Positions 25,036 through 32,183 of a stretch of 64,000 nt of DNA are shown piece after piece. This DNA comes from CAZSLI01 sp964607705. Lineage in GTDB: Bacteria > Actinomycetota > Coriobacteriia > Anaerosomatales > PHET01. A program made the position numbers and the translations under genes. The notes below the pieces were generated by a model that was given only the letters and a program-made list of their open reading frames with translations, was not told the origin of the DNA and made no database searches. Numbering within the stretch: the stretch's first letter is position 1; every line of letters starts with the position of its first letter. The stretch covers positions 1 through 64,000 of the forward strand of contig CAZSLI010000001.1 of the NCBI GenBank assembly GCA_964607705.1. The letters run 5' to 3'.

Positions 25036-25862
25036 GCCGCTTGGCGCGCTTCGGGGCACTGATGGCGGCCGGCGCGCTGCTGCTCGGCTTCATGGCGGCG
25101 CCTGCGACTGCTGCCGCCCCGCCCGCGATCGGCCCGCTCGACGTGCAGGTCTGGGCGGGGGCCGAGCCGAACGAAGTGTTGGTCATCGTCGGCGTCACGC
25201 TTCCTGAGTCCGTGAAGCTTCCTGCGACCGTCAGGCTTCCGCTGGTCGATGGCGCCGAGGTGACCTGGGCCGGTGAGATCAGCAATACCGGTGATACCGA
25301 GCGCAGCCCGGTCATCAAGGACGGTACCGGGGGCAAGTACGCGGAGTTCGAGGTCTCCAACTCGCGTGCCGCCCAAGTGGAACTCGGCGGCCTGCCGCTC
25401 ACCAACAACAAATCGAGTTACTCCGCCAACGTCCGGTTCGTGCAGACGGTGCCGGCTACGCTCACCGCATTTGCGGTCCGGTTGCCGCAGGGCGCCAGCA
25501 ACGCCAAGATCACGCCCTCGCCTGTGGGCCTGCCGGCGAAGAACGAGGCCGGAGAGGCGCTCTACACTCTTCCGTCCGCCACGCTCAAGACAGGTGCTGG
25601 GCAGGATGTCTCCCTGAAGTACGAGATCGGCGCGCCTGAGGTCGCCCCCGCGAAGCAGAACCCGTTCAACACGGTCCTCGCGGTCCTCCTCGGCTTGATG
25701 GCGGCGGCATTCGTGGCGCTGTTGATCGTGGTCACGAGGCGGCGACGGACCGCCGAGGAGCCGGCCGAGATGTCTGACGATCAGGAAGCCGAAACGGTGA
25801 TCGGGAGTGACGACGATTCCTGGCTCTTCGACGATGACGACGCTTTCCCCCGGGACGAATAG
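25032..25862 (+). CDS. Secreted, C-terminally membrane-anchored protein of unknown function
   Basis: A 276-residue protein with a signal peptide (residues 1-28, cut near ATAAA), an external ~180-residue region rich in beta strands, one membrane helix at ~217-239 followed by RRRR, and a strongly acidic cytoplasmic tail ending in a run of aspartates. No family is recognised; the outer region looks like an immunoglobulin- or DUF-type adhesion fold. It starts within the folD stop (ATGA), so it is translationally coupled to one-carbon metabolism, for no evident reason. Confidence 0.7.
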   Translation: MSRLARFGALMAAGALLLGFMAAPATAAAPPAIGPLDVQVWAGAEPNEVLVIVGVTLPESVKLPATVRLPLVDGAEVTWAGEISNTGDTERSPVIKDGTGGKYAEFEVSNSRAAQVELGGLPLTNNKSSYSANVRFVQTVPATLTAFAVRLPQGASNAKITPSPVGLPAKNEAGEALYTLPSATLKTGAGQDVSLKYEIGAPEVAPAKQNPFNTVLAVLLGLMAAAFVALLIVVTRRRRTAEEPAEMSDDQEAETVIGSDDDSWLFDDDDAFPRDE

Positions 25863-25878
25863 CCCTTTGCGGGCTTGG

Positions 25879-25908
25879 TTGCCGCGTTCCCACTGGTAGC
25901 GATATGCT
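25879..25908 (+). promoter_or_regulatory. Promoter of the second csp gene
   Basis: TTGCCG (25879-25884) and TATGCT (25903-25908), 18 bp apart, giving a leader of about 90 nt. The leader contains a strong hairpin with CCGGCG/CGCCGG core (25942-25968). Confidence 0.45.
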
Positions 25909-25976
25909 TTTGCCTGCGGGCCAAGGGCGGCTCGTAGGGTTCGCGTTCCGGCGAGACGCCGGTCCGCGAGAGGCAA

Positions 25977-25989
25977 GCCCCGAGGGGGC
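25977..25989 (+). promoter_or_regulatory. Leader hairpin 16 nt before second csp AUG
   Basis: GCCCC-GAG-GGGGC is the counterpart of the hairpin at 19434-19448. Stem sequence, the following CGGAA and the 16-nt distance to the AUG are identical, while the loops differ. Confidence 0.55.
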
Positions 25990-26005
25990 GGAAGGAAAGG
26001 CACGC

Positions 26006-26209
26006 ATGGCTGAGGGCACCGTCAAGTGGTTCAATCCGGACAAGGGCTACGGCTTCATCTCGCGCGAGGACGGCGAAGACCTCTTCGTCCACTTCAGCGA
26101 GATCCAGATGGATGGCTTCAAGACGCTCGATGAGGGTCAGGCCGTCAGCTTCGAGGTCACCGTCGGTCGTAACGGCAAGGAGCAGGCGAGCAACGTCCGC
26201 AAGGCGTAG
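26006..26209 (+). CDS. Cold-shock protein (CspA family), second copy
   Basis: A 67-residue cold-shock domain with RNP1 KGYGFI and RNP2 DLFVHF. It differs from the copy at 19465 at about a dozen positions. The last 33 coding bases before the final codon are nearly identical in the two genes, including the stretch encoding NGKEQASNVRK. GGAAGGAAAGG precedes the ATG. It is monocistronic, with its own leader and a strong terminator. Confidence 0.97.
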   Translation: MAEGTVKWFNPDKGYGFISREDGEDLFVHFSEIQMDGFKTLDEGQAVSFEVTVGRNGKEQASNVRKA

Positions 26210-26237
26210 CAGCCCAAGCCAGACAGACAGGTTGAAC

Positions 26238-26268
26238 GGGAGGTCGCCCACGGGCGGCCTCCCTCTTT
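26238..26268 (+). terminator. Intrinsic terminator after second csp gene
   Basis: A 12-bp stem with one G-U pair (26238-26249 with 26252-26263), followed by TCTTT. This is the best-formed terminator in the window. Confidence 0.75.
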
Positions 26269-26329
26269 GTGATAACTTCTGCCCACCCACGGCGCCGGCC
26301 AGGCGCGTGCCATCCGACACGGAGACGCC

Positions 26330-26995
26330 TTGTTCTACGTATTCATCGTATCGCTGCTGCTGATCATGATCGGCGAGCTTGCGGACAAGTCACAGCTGCT
26401 TGCGCTGGTGCTCGCCACCAGGTACAAGGCATGGCAGGTGCTCGCAGGCATCTTCCTTGCGACGTTCGTCGTCCACTTCTTCACGACGCTGATCGGCCAG
26501 ACCGCGGGGGCCTTCATCCCCCAGCGTTGGCTACCCTGGATCACCGGCATCCTCTTCATCGGCTTCGGCATCTGGACACTGCGCGGTGACAAGGTCGAGG
26601 AGGGCGAGGAGGAGAGGGGGGCCGGTCGATTCGGACCGATCCTGGCCTGCGCCATCCCTTTCTTCTTCGCTGAGCTCGGCGACAAGACGCAGATCATGAC
26701 GCTCACCATCGCCGCCGACCCGGGTTCCGCACTCCTGGTCTATCTCAAGGGCGCAGGCCCCGCAGTCCAGGCGTGGCTCGAAGGCACCGGCATGTCGGTG
26801 ACAGCACTTGGACCCATGGCGCGCTTCTGGGCGGTCACCTTCGGCTCGACGCTCGGGATGGTGCTTGCCGATGCGATAGCGATCGGGGTCGGGCGGCTCC
26901 TCGGCAAGAACCTGCCGGAGCTGCTGCTGCGGCGCATCTCAGGCACGATCTTCATCGTCTTCGGCATCGCTTCGATAGCTGCGACCTTCTTGTGA
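26330..26995 (+). CDS. TMEM165/GDT1 family cation transporter
   Basis: A 221-residue membrane protein with six hydrophobic segments and the two family motifs E-x-x-D-K-S at 16-21 (GELADKSQ) and E-x-G-D-K-T at 115-120 (AELGDKTQ), separated by an acidic loop (EEGEEER). Members move Mn2+ or Ca2+; MneA-type bacterial homologues export manganese. The start is TTG 26330 behind GGAGA. A role in metal balance beside the redox genes is possible but inferred. Confidence 0.9.
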   Translation: MFYVFIVSLLLIMIGELADKSQLLALVLATRYKAWQVLAGIFLATFVVHFFTTLIGQTAGAFIPQRWLPWITGILFIGFGIWTLRGDKVEEGEEERGAGRFGPILACAIPFFFAELGDKTQIMTLTIAADPGSALLVYLKGAGPAVQAWLEGTGMSVTALGPMARFWAVTFGSTLGMVLADAIAIGVGRLLGKNLPELLLRRISGTIFIVFGIASIAATFL

Positions 26996-27011
26996 CGGGT
27001 AGCATCGCATC

Positions 27012-27608
27012 ATGAAGCTCGCTCTCCATGCCTGCTGCGGTCCGTGCCTGCTCGAGCCGTACGACGCGCTCGCGTCGGATGCCGAGGAGGTCGCAGTCGT
27101 CTACTTCAACCCGAACATCCACCCCGCGGCGGAGTATGAGCATCGCCGAGATACCCTCGTTGCCTATGCCGAGGAGCAGGGGATCGAGGTCGTTGAGCTG
27201 CCGTACGACCCGGGCGCCTGGCTCGAGGCCGTGGCGCCGTTCGCGCGCGATCGCGCCGCGCGCTGCCGGGCGTGCTATCGCCTGCGGCTCGGCGAGGTGG
27301 CGCGCTGGGCGGCTGGCCATGGCTACGATGGTGTGGCCACCACTCTGTCGGTGAGCCCCTACCAGGATGCCAACAGCATCGCCGAGGAAGGACGAGCGGC
27401 CGCGGGGGCGGCTGGCTTGCAGTTCGTCGCTCGCGACTTTCGCGACCGGTATCCCGAGGCAACGCGGCGCTCCCGCGACTTGGGCATGTACCGCCAGAAC
27501 TACTGCGGGTGCCTCATGAGTGAACTTGAGGCCCGTGAAGAGCGAGAGGCCCGGAAGGCCGCACGCAAGGCCGAGAAGGACGCCGCCCGGCAATCGGGGA
27601 AAGCCTAG
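27012..27608 (+). CDS. queH: Epoxyqueuosine reductase QueH
   Basis: A 198-residue cobalamin-independent enzyme that performs the last step of queuosine formation on tRNA. The cysteine set is complete: HACCGPC (Cys8, 9, 12), CRAC (85, 88) and YCGC (165, 167), binding a [4Fe-4S] cluster and a second iron. The C-terminal 30 residues are a basic/acidic helix. It lies next to queA, which makes its substrate. A TAGCAT element six bases before the ATG and no ribosome site raise the possibility of a leaderless mRNA. Confidence 0.94.
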   Translation: MKLALHACCGPCLLEPYDALASDAEEVAVVYFNPNIHPAAEYEHRRDTLVAYAEEQGIEVVELPYDPGAWLEAVAPFARDRAARCRACYRLRLGEVARWAAGHGYDGVATTLSVSPYQDANSIAEEGRAAAGAAGLQFVARDFRDRYPEATRRSRDLGMYRQNYCGCLMSELEAREEREARKAARKAEKDAARQSGKA

Positions 27609-27663
27609 CGCCTGCGCTACACTCGGAACGGGACCGAACAGCCGCCAGGAGGAACGCGAACCA

Positions 27664-28698
27664 GTGCGCACCGACGACTTCGATTACGACCTTCCCACGG
27701 GCCTCATCGCCCAGCATCCCGCTGAGCCGCGCGACTCGTGCCGCCTCATGGTGGTCGATCGCCGCAGCGGTCAGGTCGACCATCGCACCTTCGCCGACCT
27801 CCCGGAGTACCTTCGCGAGGACGACCTGCTGGTCGTCAACGAGACGCGCGTGCTGCCGGCCCGCATCCTCGGCACGAAGGACGAGACCGGGGGTCAGGTG
27901 GAGCTGCTGCTGCTTCGCGAGCGCTACGAGAACGCTTGGGAGTGCCTCGTGAAGCCCGGACGGCGAGTGAAGCCCGGCGCTCGCATCATCTTCGATGGCG
28001 GTGCGATGACCGCGCTCGTGGTCGACGTGCTCGACGAAAGCGGCGGCAGGCTCGTGCAGTTCAGCCCCAAGCGGGGGCGTTTCATCGACATCGTGCGGCG
28101 GATAGGCCAGATGCCGCTGCCGCCCTACATCACGAGCGAGCTCGACGATCCCGAGAAGTACCAGACGGTCTTCGCGCGCGACGAGCGTTCGGCCGCCGCG
28201 CCCACGGCGGGTCTGCACTTCACGCCGGAGCTTCTCGACCGGTGCCGTGAGACGGGCGCACGGGTGGAGGCGGTCGAGCTGGACGTAGGTCTCGACACCT
28301 TCAGACCCGTTTCCGAGGACGACCCTGAAGAGCACCGCATCCACACCGAGCACTTCAGCGTATCCGGCTACGCCGCGGACGCCGTGAACGAGACCAAGGC
28401 TCGCGGTGGGCGTGTCATCGCCGTCGGTACGACGAGCGTGCGTGCTCTTGAGAGTGCCTACCATCCCGAGCAGGGCGGCGTCGTGGAGTCGTCGGGCGCG
28501 ACCTCGCTCTTCATCCTTCCGGGCTACCGGTTCGAGGTCGTCGACGCGTTGGTGACCAACTTCCACGTGCCGCGTTCGACCCTGCTGATGCTCGTCAGTG
28601 CCTTCGCGGGTCGCGACCTCATCATGCGCTCGTACGACGAGGCGATCGAGAAGCGGTACCGCTTCCTCAGCTTCGGCGACGCCATGCTGCTGTTGTAG
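27664..28698 (+). CDS. queA: S-adenosylmethionine:tRNA ribosyltransferase-isomerase
   Basis: A 344-residue enzyme that transfers the ribosyl part of SAM to preQ1-modified tRNA, giving epoxyqueuosine. It shows DYDLPTGLIAQHP at the start, VNETRVLPARILG, PTAGLHFTPELL and SLLML-type NFHVPRSTLLMLVSAFAGR near the end. GTG 27664 follows AGGAGG by 11 bases and gives the standard N-terminus; a longer upstream frame overlaps queH and is not family-like. A -10-like TACACT is at 27618-27623. Confidence 0.96.
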   Translation: MRTDDFDYDLPTGLIAQHPAEPRDSCRLMVVDRRSGQVDHRTFADLPEYLREDDLLVVNETRVLPARILGTKDETGGQVELLLLRERYENAWECLVKPGRRVKPGARIIFDGGAMTALVVDVLDESGGRLVQFSPKRGRFIDIVRRIGQMPLPPYITSELDDPEKYQTVFARDERSAAAPTAGLHFTPELLDRCRETGARVEAVELDVGLDTFRPVSEDDPEEHRIHTEHFSVSGYAADAVNETKARGGRVIAVGTTSVRALESAYHPEQGGVVESSGATSLFILPGYRFEVVDALVTNFHVPRSTLLMLVSAFAGRDLIMRSYDEAIEKRYRFLSFGDAMLLL

Positions 28699-28735
28699 CC
28701 GTCGCTATCCGGTAGAGACCCTGGCTGACCGGACG

Positions 28736-29821
28736 CTAGGGCGCCGCTGTCTCGGGCGCCCACCAGGTCCAGTCAGGACACCCGGCGATGGGGTCTGAAG
28801 CCGGCGCATCGGGCCCGATGGCTATCCCTTCGGCGGTGTCGCCGGTCGACTTGCGGTAGACGACCACCCCGTCGGCTCCCTTGCCGGCCTCGGTGTAGCC
28901 CGGCGCACCGTTCGGTGACTGGGGCCTCGCCACGCCGGACGGCATAGAAGGCCACGTCCCGAACGAGTCGATCGCCGCGCTTCTCAGCAGGTACGCGCGC
29001 CCCTCGTATGAGCGCGAAACGCGCGTGAAGGCGAGGACGCGCGCGCCGTCGACGATGTAGGCGGTCGCGCTACCCGGCGCGCCGAGGACGTCGCGCCTGC
29101 TCGGCAGTTGGGACGTGTCGAGAGAGCTGCGCGTCTCGCCGAGCTTGGGCAGAGACGCTGTCTGCGCGTCCGGCGACAGGCCTTGGAACCGGTAGACCGT
29201 GCCGTTGACGACGATGAACTGCGGTGTGGAGTACGCGAGATCGGCGGGGTTACCCGCAACGGCGCCTTGAGAGGTGACGTTCGACTCAGTCGTTGGAGGC
29301 GCGAGCGACGTCGCACCGAGGTTGTCTGCGGACTTGCTCGCGAGGCGCGCCGAGCCGGCGTCGGGCGGGATGAGGATCGTGCGTACCCCCGCGATCGCCG
29401 CCCAGCCGGCGAAGATGAAGACGATGGCTGCCGCTCCGGCCCACAAGGCGACCGAGCGGCGATAGCGCGGACTTGCCGCGAGGGTGATGAGGTCGCCGAC
29501 ACTTCGGGCGGCGCGCTCGGGCTCGGGCGCCGCGAACGGTTCCTTGGCGATCGGTGGGACGTCGGCACGCGCGGCGACAGCACGCGCGCGGGCCACGGCC
29601 GTGCGCTGGGCCTCCTCGCGAACCTCGGCCACGATGCGGTCAGCCAGATCGCCCGGGGGAGCGGGCAGCGGCGTACGGCGGACGGCCAGCATCGCACGCA
29701 CGAACGATCCGCAGTCGGCGCACGACCGGCAATGTTCCTTGGACTCGGCGAGCTCGAGCCGGTCGACGGGCGCGCGGTCGAGCGCATCCGACAGGACTTG
29801 CTGTGCCTTGAGGCAGTCCAT
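28736..29821 (-). CDS. Anti-sigma factor with zinc-finger and extracytoplasmic domain
   Basis: A 361-residue protein encoded just after the ECF sigma gene. The N-terminal ZAS domain has H30-x3-C34-x2-C37 (HCRSCADC). One membrane helix lies at ~124-146, followed by a ~215-residue outer domain with no recognised fold. This layout suggests the N-terminus holds the sigma factor while the outer region senses envelope conditions. The start is ATG 29821 (TGATG overlap with the sigma stop), or GTG 29824. It converges on queA. Confidence 0.88.
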   Translation of the reverse strand: MDCLKAQQVLSDALDRAPVDRLELAESKEHCRSCADCGSFVRAMLAVRRTPLPAPPGDLADRIVAEVREEAQRTAVARARAVAARADVPPIAKEPFAAPEPERAARSVGDLITLAASPRYRRSVALWAGAAAIVFIFAGWAAIAGVRTILIPPDAGSARLASKSADNLGATSLAPPTTESNVTSQGAVAGNPADLAYSTPQFIVVNGTVYRFQGLSPDAQTASLPKLGETRSSLDTSQLPSRRDVLGAPGSATAYIVDGARVLAFTRVSRSYEGRAYLLRSAAIDSFGTWPSMPSGVARPQSPNGAPGYTEAGKGADGVVVYRKSTGDTAEGIAIGPDAPASDPIAGCPDWTWWAPETAAP

Positions 29822-30366
29822 CACTCACCGCCCTTGAGGCCGAGGGTGGCCGCGAGCGAGCGCCGCGCCCGGAAGACGCGTGACTTCACCGTGCCGGCGG
29901 GAACACCCAATGCGGACGCCGCTTCCGCGTACGACAGGCCGAAGAGGCTGATCGCCGCGAGTGCGTCGCGGTCCTCGGGCACGAGCGCGCGCATGGCCGC
30001 CTCTACGGTGACCGAGAGCGCGACCGTGCCGGAAACGTCGTCGGGCACGCTTGCCGAGACGTCGAGCGGGTCGACCGGCAACGGCCGGCGCTTGCCCGAG
30101 CGCACCTGGTCGAGGCACGTGTTGCGCGTCACCCGGTACAGCCAGGTGGAGAAGCGGGCACGCTCGTCGAAGGTGTCAAGCGAGCGGTACACCTTGATGA
30201 AGACCTCCTGCGTCACGTCATCGGCAGCCGACGGATCGCCGAAGAAGCGAACCGCATGCGCATATACCGCTCTCGTATGCCTGCGCACGAGCGTCTCGAA
30301 GGCAACGAGGTCGCCGTCACGCGCGGCAGCGACGAGCATCTCGTCGTCGGCTGTCTGGTAATTCAT
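29821..30366 (-). CDS. ECF-type RNA polymerase sigma factor
   Basis: A 181-residue sigma-70 family protein with only regions 2 and 4. Region 2 contains DVTQEVFIKVYRSLDTF and FSTWLYRVTRNTCLDQVR; region 4 contains DRDALAAISLFGLSYAEAASALGVPAGTVKSRVFRARRSL. It is paired with the downstream membrane anti-sigma factor. The pair is inverted between queA and tgt. Its targets are unknown; an autoregulatory promoter was not identified beyond a TAGACT -10 at 30421-30416. Confidence 0.93.
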   Translation of the reverse strand: MNYQTADDEMLVAAARDGDLVAFETLVRRHTRAVYAHAVRFFGDPSAADDVTQEVFIKVYRSLDTFDERARFSTWLYRVTRNTCLDQVRSGKRRPLPVDPLDVSASVPDDVSGTVALSVTVEAAMRALVPEDRDALAAISLFGLSYAEAASALGVPAGTVKSRVFRARRSLAATLGLKGGE

Positions 30367-30415
30367 CCTGCTCCGATTTGACGCCGGTAGGAGGGTCTCG
30401 GTTCGCGTCGATTGC

Positions 30416-30421
30416 AGTCTA
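30416..30421 (-). promoter_or_regulatory. -10 element TAGACT for the ECF sigma gene
   Basis: Reads GCGCTAGACTG on the minus strand, identical to the elements upstream of the DUF1015 and rhomboid genes. It is 49 bases before the ATG. The -35 is unclear. Confidence 0.35.
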
Positions 30422-30459
30422 GCGCGTCCTCGGCCGCCAACGGGCGCCTATCGCTCGGG

Positions 30460-30465
30460 TACAAT
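30460..30465 (+). promoter_or_regulatory. -10 element TACAAT of a leaderless tgt promoter
   Basis: TACAAT ends seven bases before the tgt ATG at 30473, placing the predicted transcription start at or within a base of the start codon. No Shine-Dalgarno sequence is present. No clear -35 is seen. Confidence 0.55.
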
Positions 30466-30472
30466 CGCGCCC

Positions 30473-31594
30473 ATGACTCTCTTCGACTTCGATCTTCTCG
30501 CGACGGACACGACGACCTCGGCACGCCGCGGCCGCTTCCATACGGCACACGGGACCGTTGAGACGCCGGTCTTCATGCCTGTGGGCACCCGGGCCACGGT
30601 CAAGGGCGTGACGACCGACCAGCTCCATGACCTGGGCGCCCAGGTGGTGCTCTCGAACACCTACCACCTGTTCTTGCGGCCCGGAGCCGACATCATCGAG
30701 GAAGCGGGCGGCCTCCACCGGTTCATGAACTGGGACCGCGCGATCCTCACTGACTCGGGCGGCTTCCAGATCTTCAGCCTCGCCGACACGCTCAAGCTCG
30801 ACGATGACGGCGTGACCTTTCGCAGCATCGTCGACGGCGCGTGGCATCGGTGGACGCCCGAGGACAACATGGTTGTGCAGCAGAAGCTCGGCGCCGACAT
30901 CGCCATGCAGCTCGACCAGTGTCCGCCGTACCCCGCCGAGCGAGCGCTGGTGCAGACGGCCGTCGAGCGCAGCGCGGCGTGGGCCGCGCGATGCAAGGCC
31001 GCACACACACGCGAGGACCAGGCTCTCTTCGGCATCGTGCAGGGCGGCGTCCATCTCGACCTGCGCCTTGAGAGCGTCGAGCGCCTCGCCCAGATCGGGT
31101 TCCCCGGCTACGGGATCGGCGGTTACTCGGTAGGCGAGCCCCACGACCTGATGCTCGAGTCGCTCGGCCCGGTGCTCGAGGCGATGCCCAAGGACCGTCC
31201 GCGCTACCTCATGGGCGTTGGCAATCCGACCACGATCCTCGAGGCAGTCGGGCTCGGCGTCGACATGTTCGACTGCGTGTTGCCCACACGGACGGCCCGT
31301 CTGGGGACCGCGTTCTCCAGCGAGGGCCGGCTCAACATGCGTAACGCCGCGTTCGCGCGTGACTTCGGCCCGCTCGACCCCACGTGCACGTGCAGCACCT
31401 GCACGCGATACACGCGCTCGTACTTGCGTCATCTGGTGAAGAGCAAGGAGATGCTCGGCGCCATCCTGCTGACGGTCCACAACCTCCACTACCTGCTGGA
31501 CCTGACTCGGCGGGCACGCGAGGCGATCGAGAACGGGACGTACGGCGCGATGCTCGCAGACTGGCGGTCGTCTCCGGCCGCGAATGACTTCTAG
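30473..31594 (+). CDS. tgt: tRNA-guanine transglycosylase
   Basis: A 373-residue TIM-barrel enzyme exchanging guanine-34 for preQ1 in tRNAs with GUN anticodons. Asp94 (TDSGGFQ) and the nucleophile Asp267 (MFDCVLPTR) are present. The zinc site is Cys305, Cys307, Cys310 (CTCSTC) and His336. With queA and queH it gives the late queuosine steps in one neighbourhood. It probably has no 5' leader. yajC follows about 90 bases later. Confidence 0.97.
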   Translation: MTLFDFDLLATDTTTSARRGRFHTAHGTVETPVFMPVGTRATVKGVTTDQLHDLGAQVVLSNTYHLFLRPGADIIEEAGGLHRFMNWDRAILTDSGGFQIFSLADTLKLDDDGVTFRSIVDGAWHRWTPEDNMVVQQKLGADIAMQLDQCPPYPAERALVQTAVERSAAWAARCKAAHTREDQALFGIVQGGVHLDLRLESVERLAQIGFPGYGIGGYSVGEPHDLMLESLGPVLEAMPKDRPRYLMGVGNPTTILEAVGLGVDMFDCVLPTRTARLGTAFSSEGRLNMRNAAFARDFGPLDPTCTCSTCTRYTRSYLRHLVKSKEMLGAILLTVHNLHYLLDLTRRAREAIENGTYGAMLADWRSSPAANDF

Positions 31595-31600
31595 AGACGC

Positions 31601-31629
31601 TTCTATCGCCGAGGGCGAACAGGTAAGAT
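31601..31629 (+). promoter_or_regulatory. Candidate promoter for yajC-secDF
   Basis: TTCTAT (31601-31606) and TAAGAT (31624-31629) with a 17-bp spacer, about 57 bases before the yajC ATG. Confidence 0.35.
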
Positions 31630-31686
31630 AGTCCGTCGGCTGCCGCGGTGGCCGAGCACCAGTCCGGCCAGGAAGGTCCTGCCCTC

Positions 31687-32183
31687 ATGCAATACAGCAA
31701 CCTACTCGTCATCGGCGGCCTCGCGGTCGCTTTCTGGTTCCTCGCCATCCGGCCGCAGCAGCAGCGCGCGAAGCAGACGCAGGACATGCTTTCGACGCTC
31801 GCTCCGGGCCAGGAGATCGTGACCATCGGCGGCATCTACGCGACCGTCGTCGAGCTCGGCGATCGCGTGCGCGTCCGCGTAGTCGACGGCAGCGAACTCG
31901 AGATCGACCGCCGCGCCGTGTCGCGGATCATCCCGCCCCGCACCGAGGACGCCGAGGAGCTCGCCGAGGACTCGGCGACCGAGGANNNNNNNNNNNNNNN
32001 NNNNNNNNNNNNNNNNNNNNNNNNNNNNNNNNNNNNNNNNNNNNNNNNNNNNNNNNNNNNNNNNNNNNNNNNNNNNNNNNNNNNNTCCCGCCCCGCACCG
32101 AGGACGCCGAGGAGCTCGCCGAGGACTCGGCGACCGAGGACGCCGCCACCGAGTCCGCCGAGGGCACGCGCGCTGATGCGTGA
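31687..32183 (+). CDS. yajC: Preprotein translocase subunit YajC (interrupted by assembly gap)
   Basis: A small membrane partner of SecDF. Residues ~7-25 form the single helix ending AIRPQQQRAKQTQDML, followed by the conserved GQEIVTIGGIYATVVEL domain. AGGAAGG precedes ATG 31687. The coding sequence runs into 100 Ns; the 55 bases before the gap are repeated exactly after it. Collapsing the duplicate and the Ns gives an uninterrupted 113-residue protein with an acidic Ala/Glu/Thr tail ending at TGA 32181-32183. The stop overlaps the next gene by 8 bases. Confidence 0.85.
31931..31985. repeat. 55-base exact duplicate, left side of gap
   Basis: These 55 bases are identical to 32086-32140 on the other side of the Ns. 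The length suggests the end overlap of two de Bruijn graph contigs, not a biological repeat. Confidence 0.9.
31986..32085. other. Assembly gap of 100 Ns
   Basis: Exactly 100 N characters, a standard placeholder for an unknown scaffold gap. It lies inside the yajC tail region. Confidence 0.99.
32086..32140. repeat. 55-base exact duplicate, right side of gap
   Basis: Exact copy of 31931-31985. Merging the two restores the yajC reading frame through to TGA 32181-32183. Confidence 0.9.
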
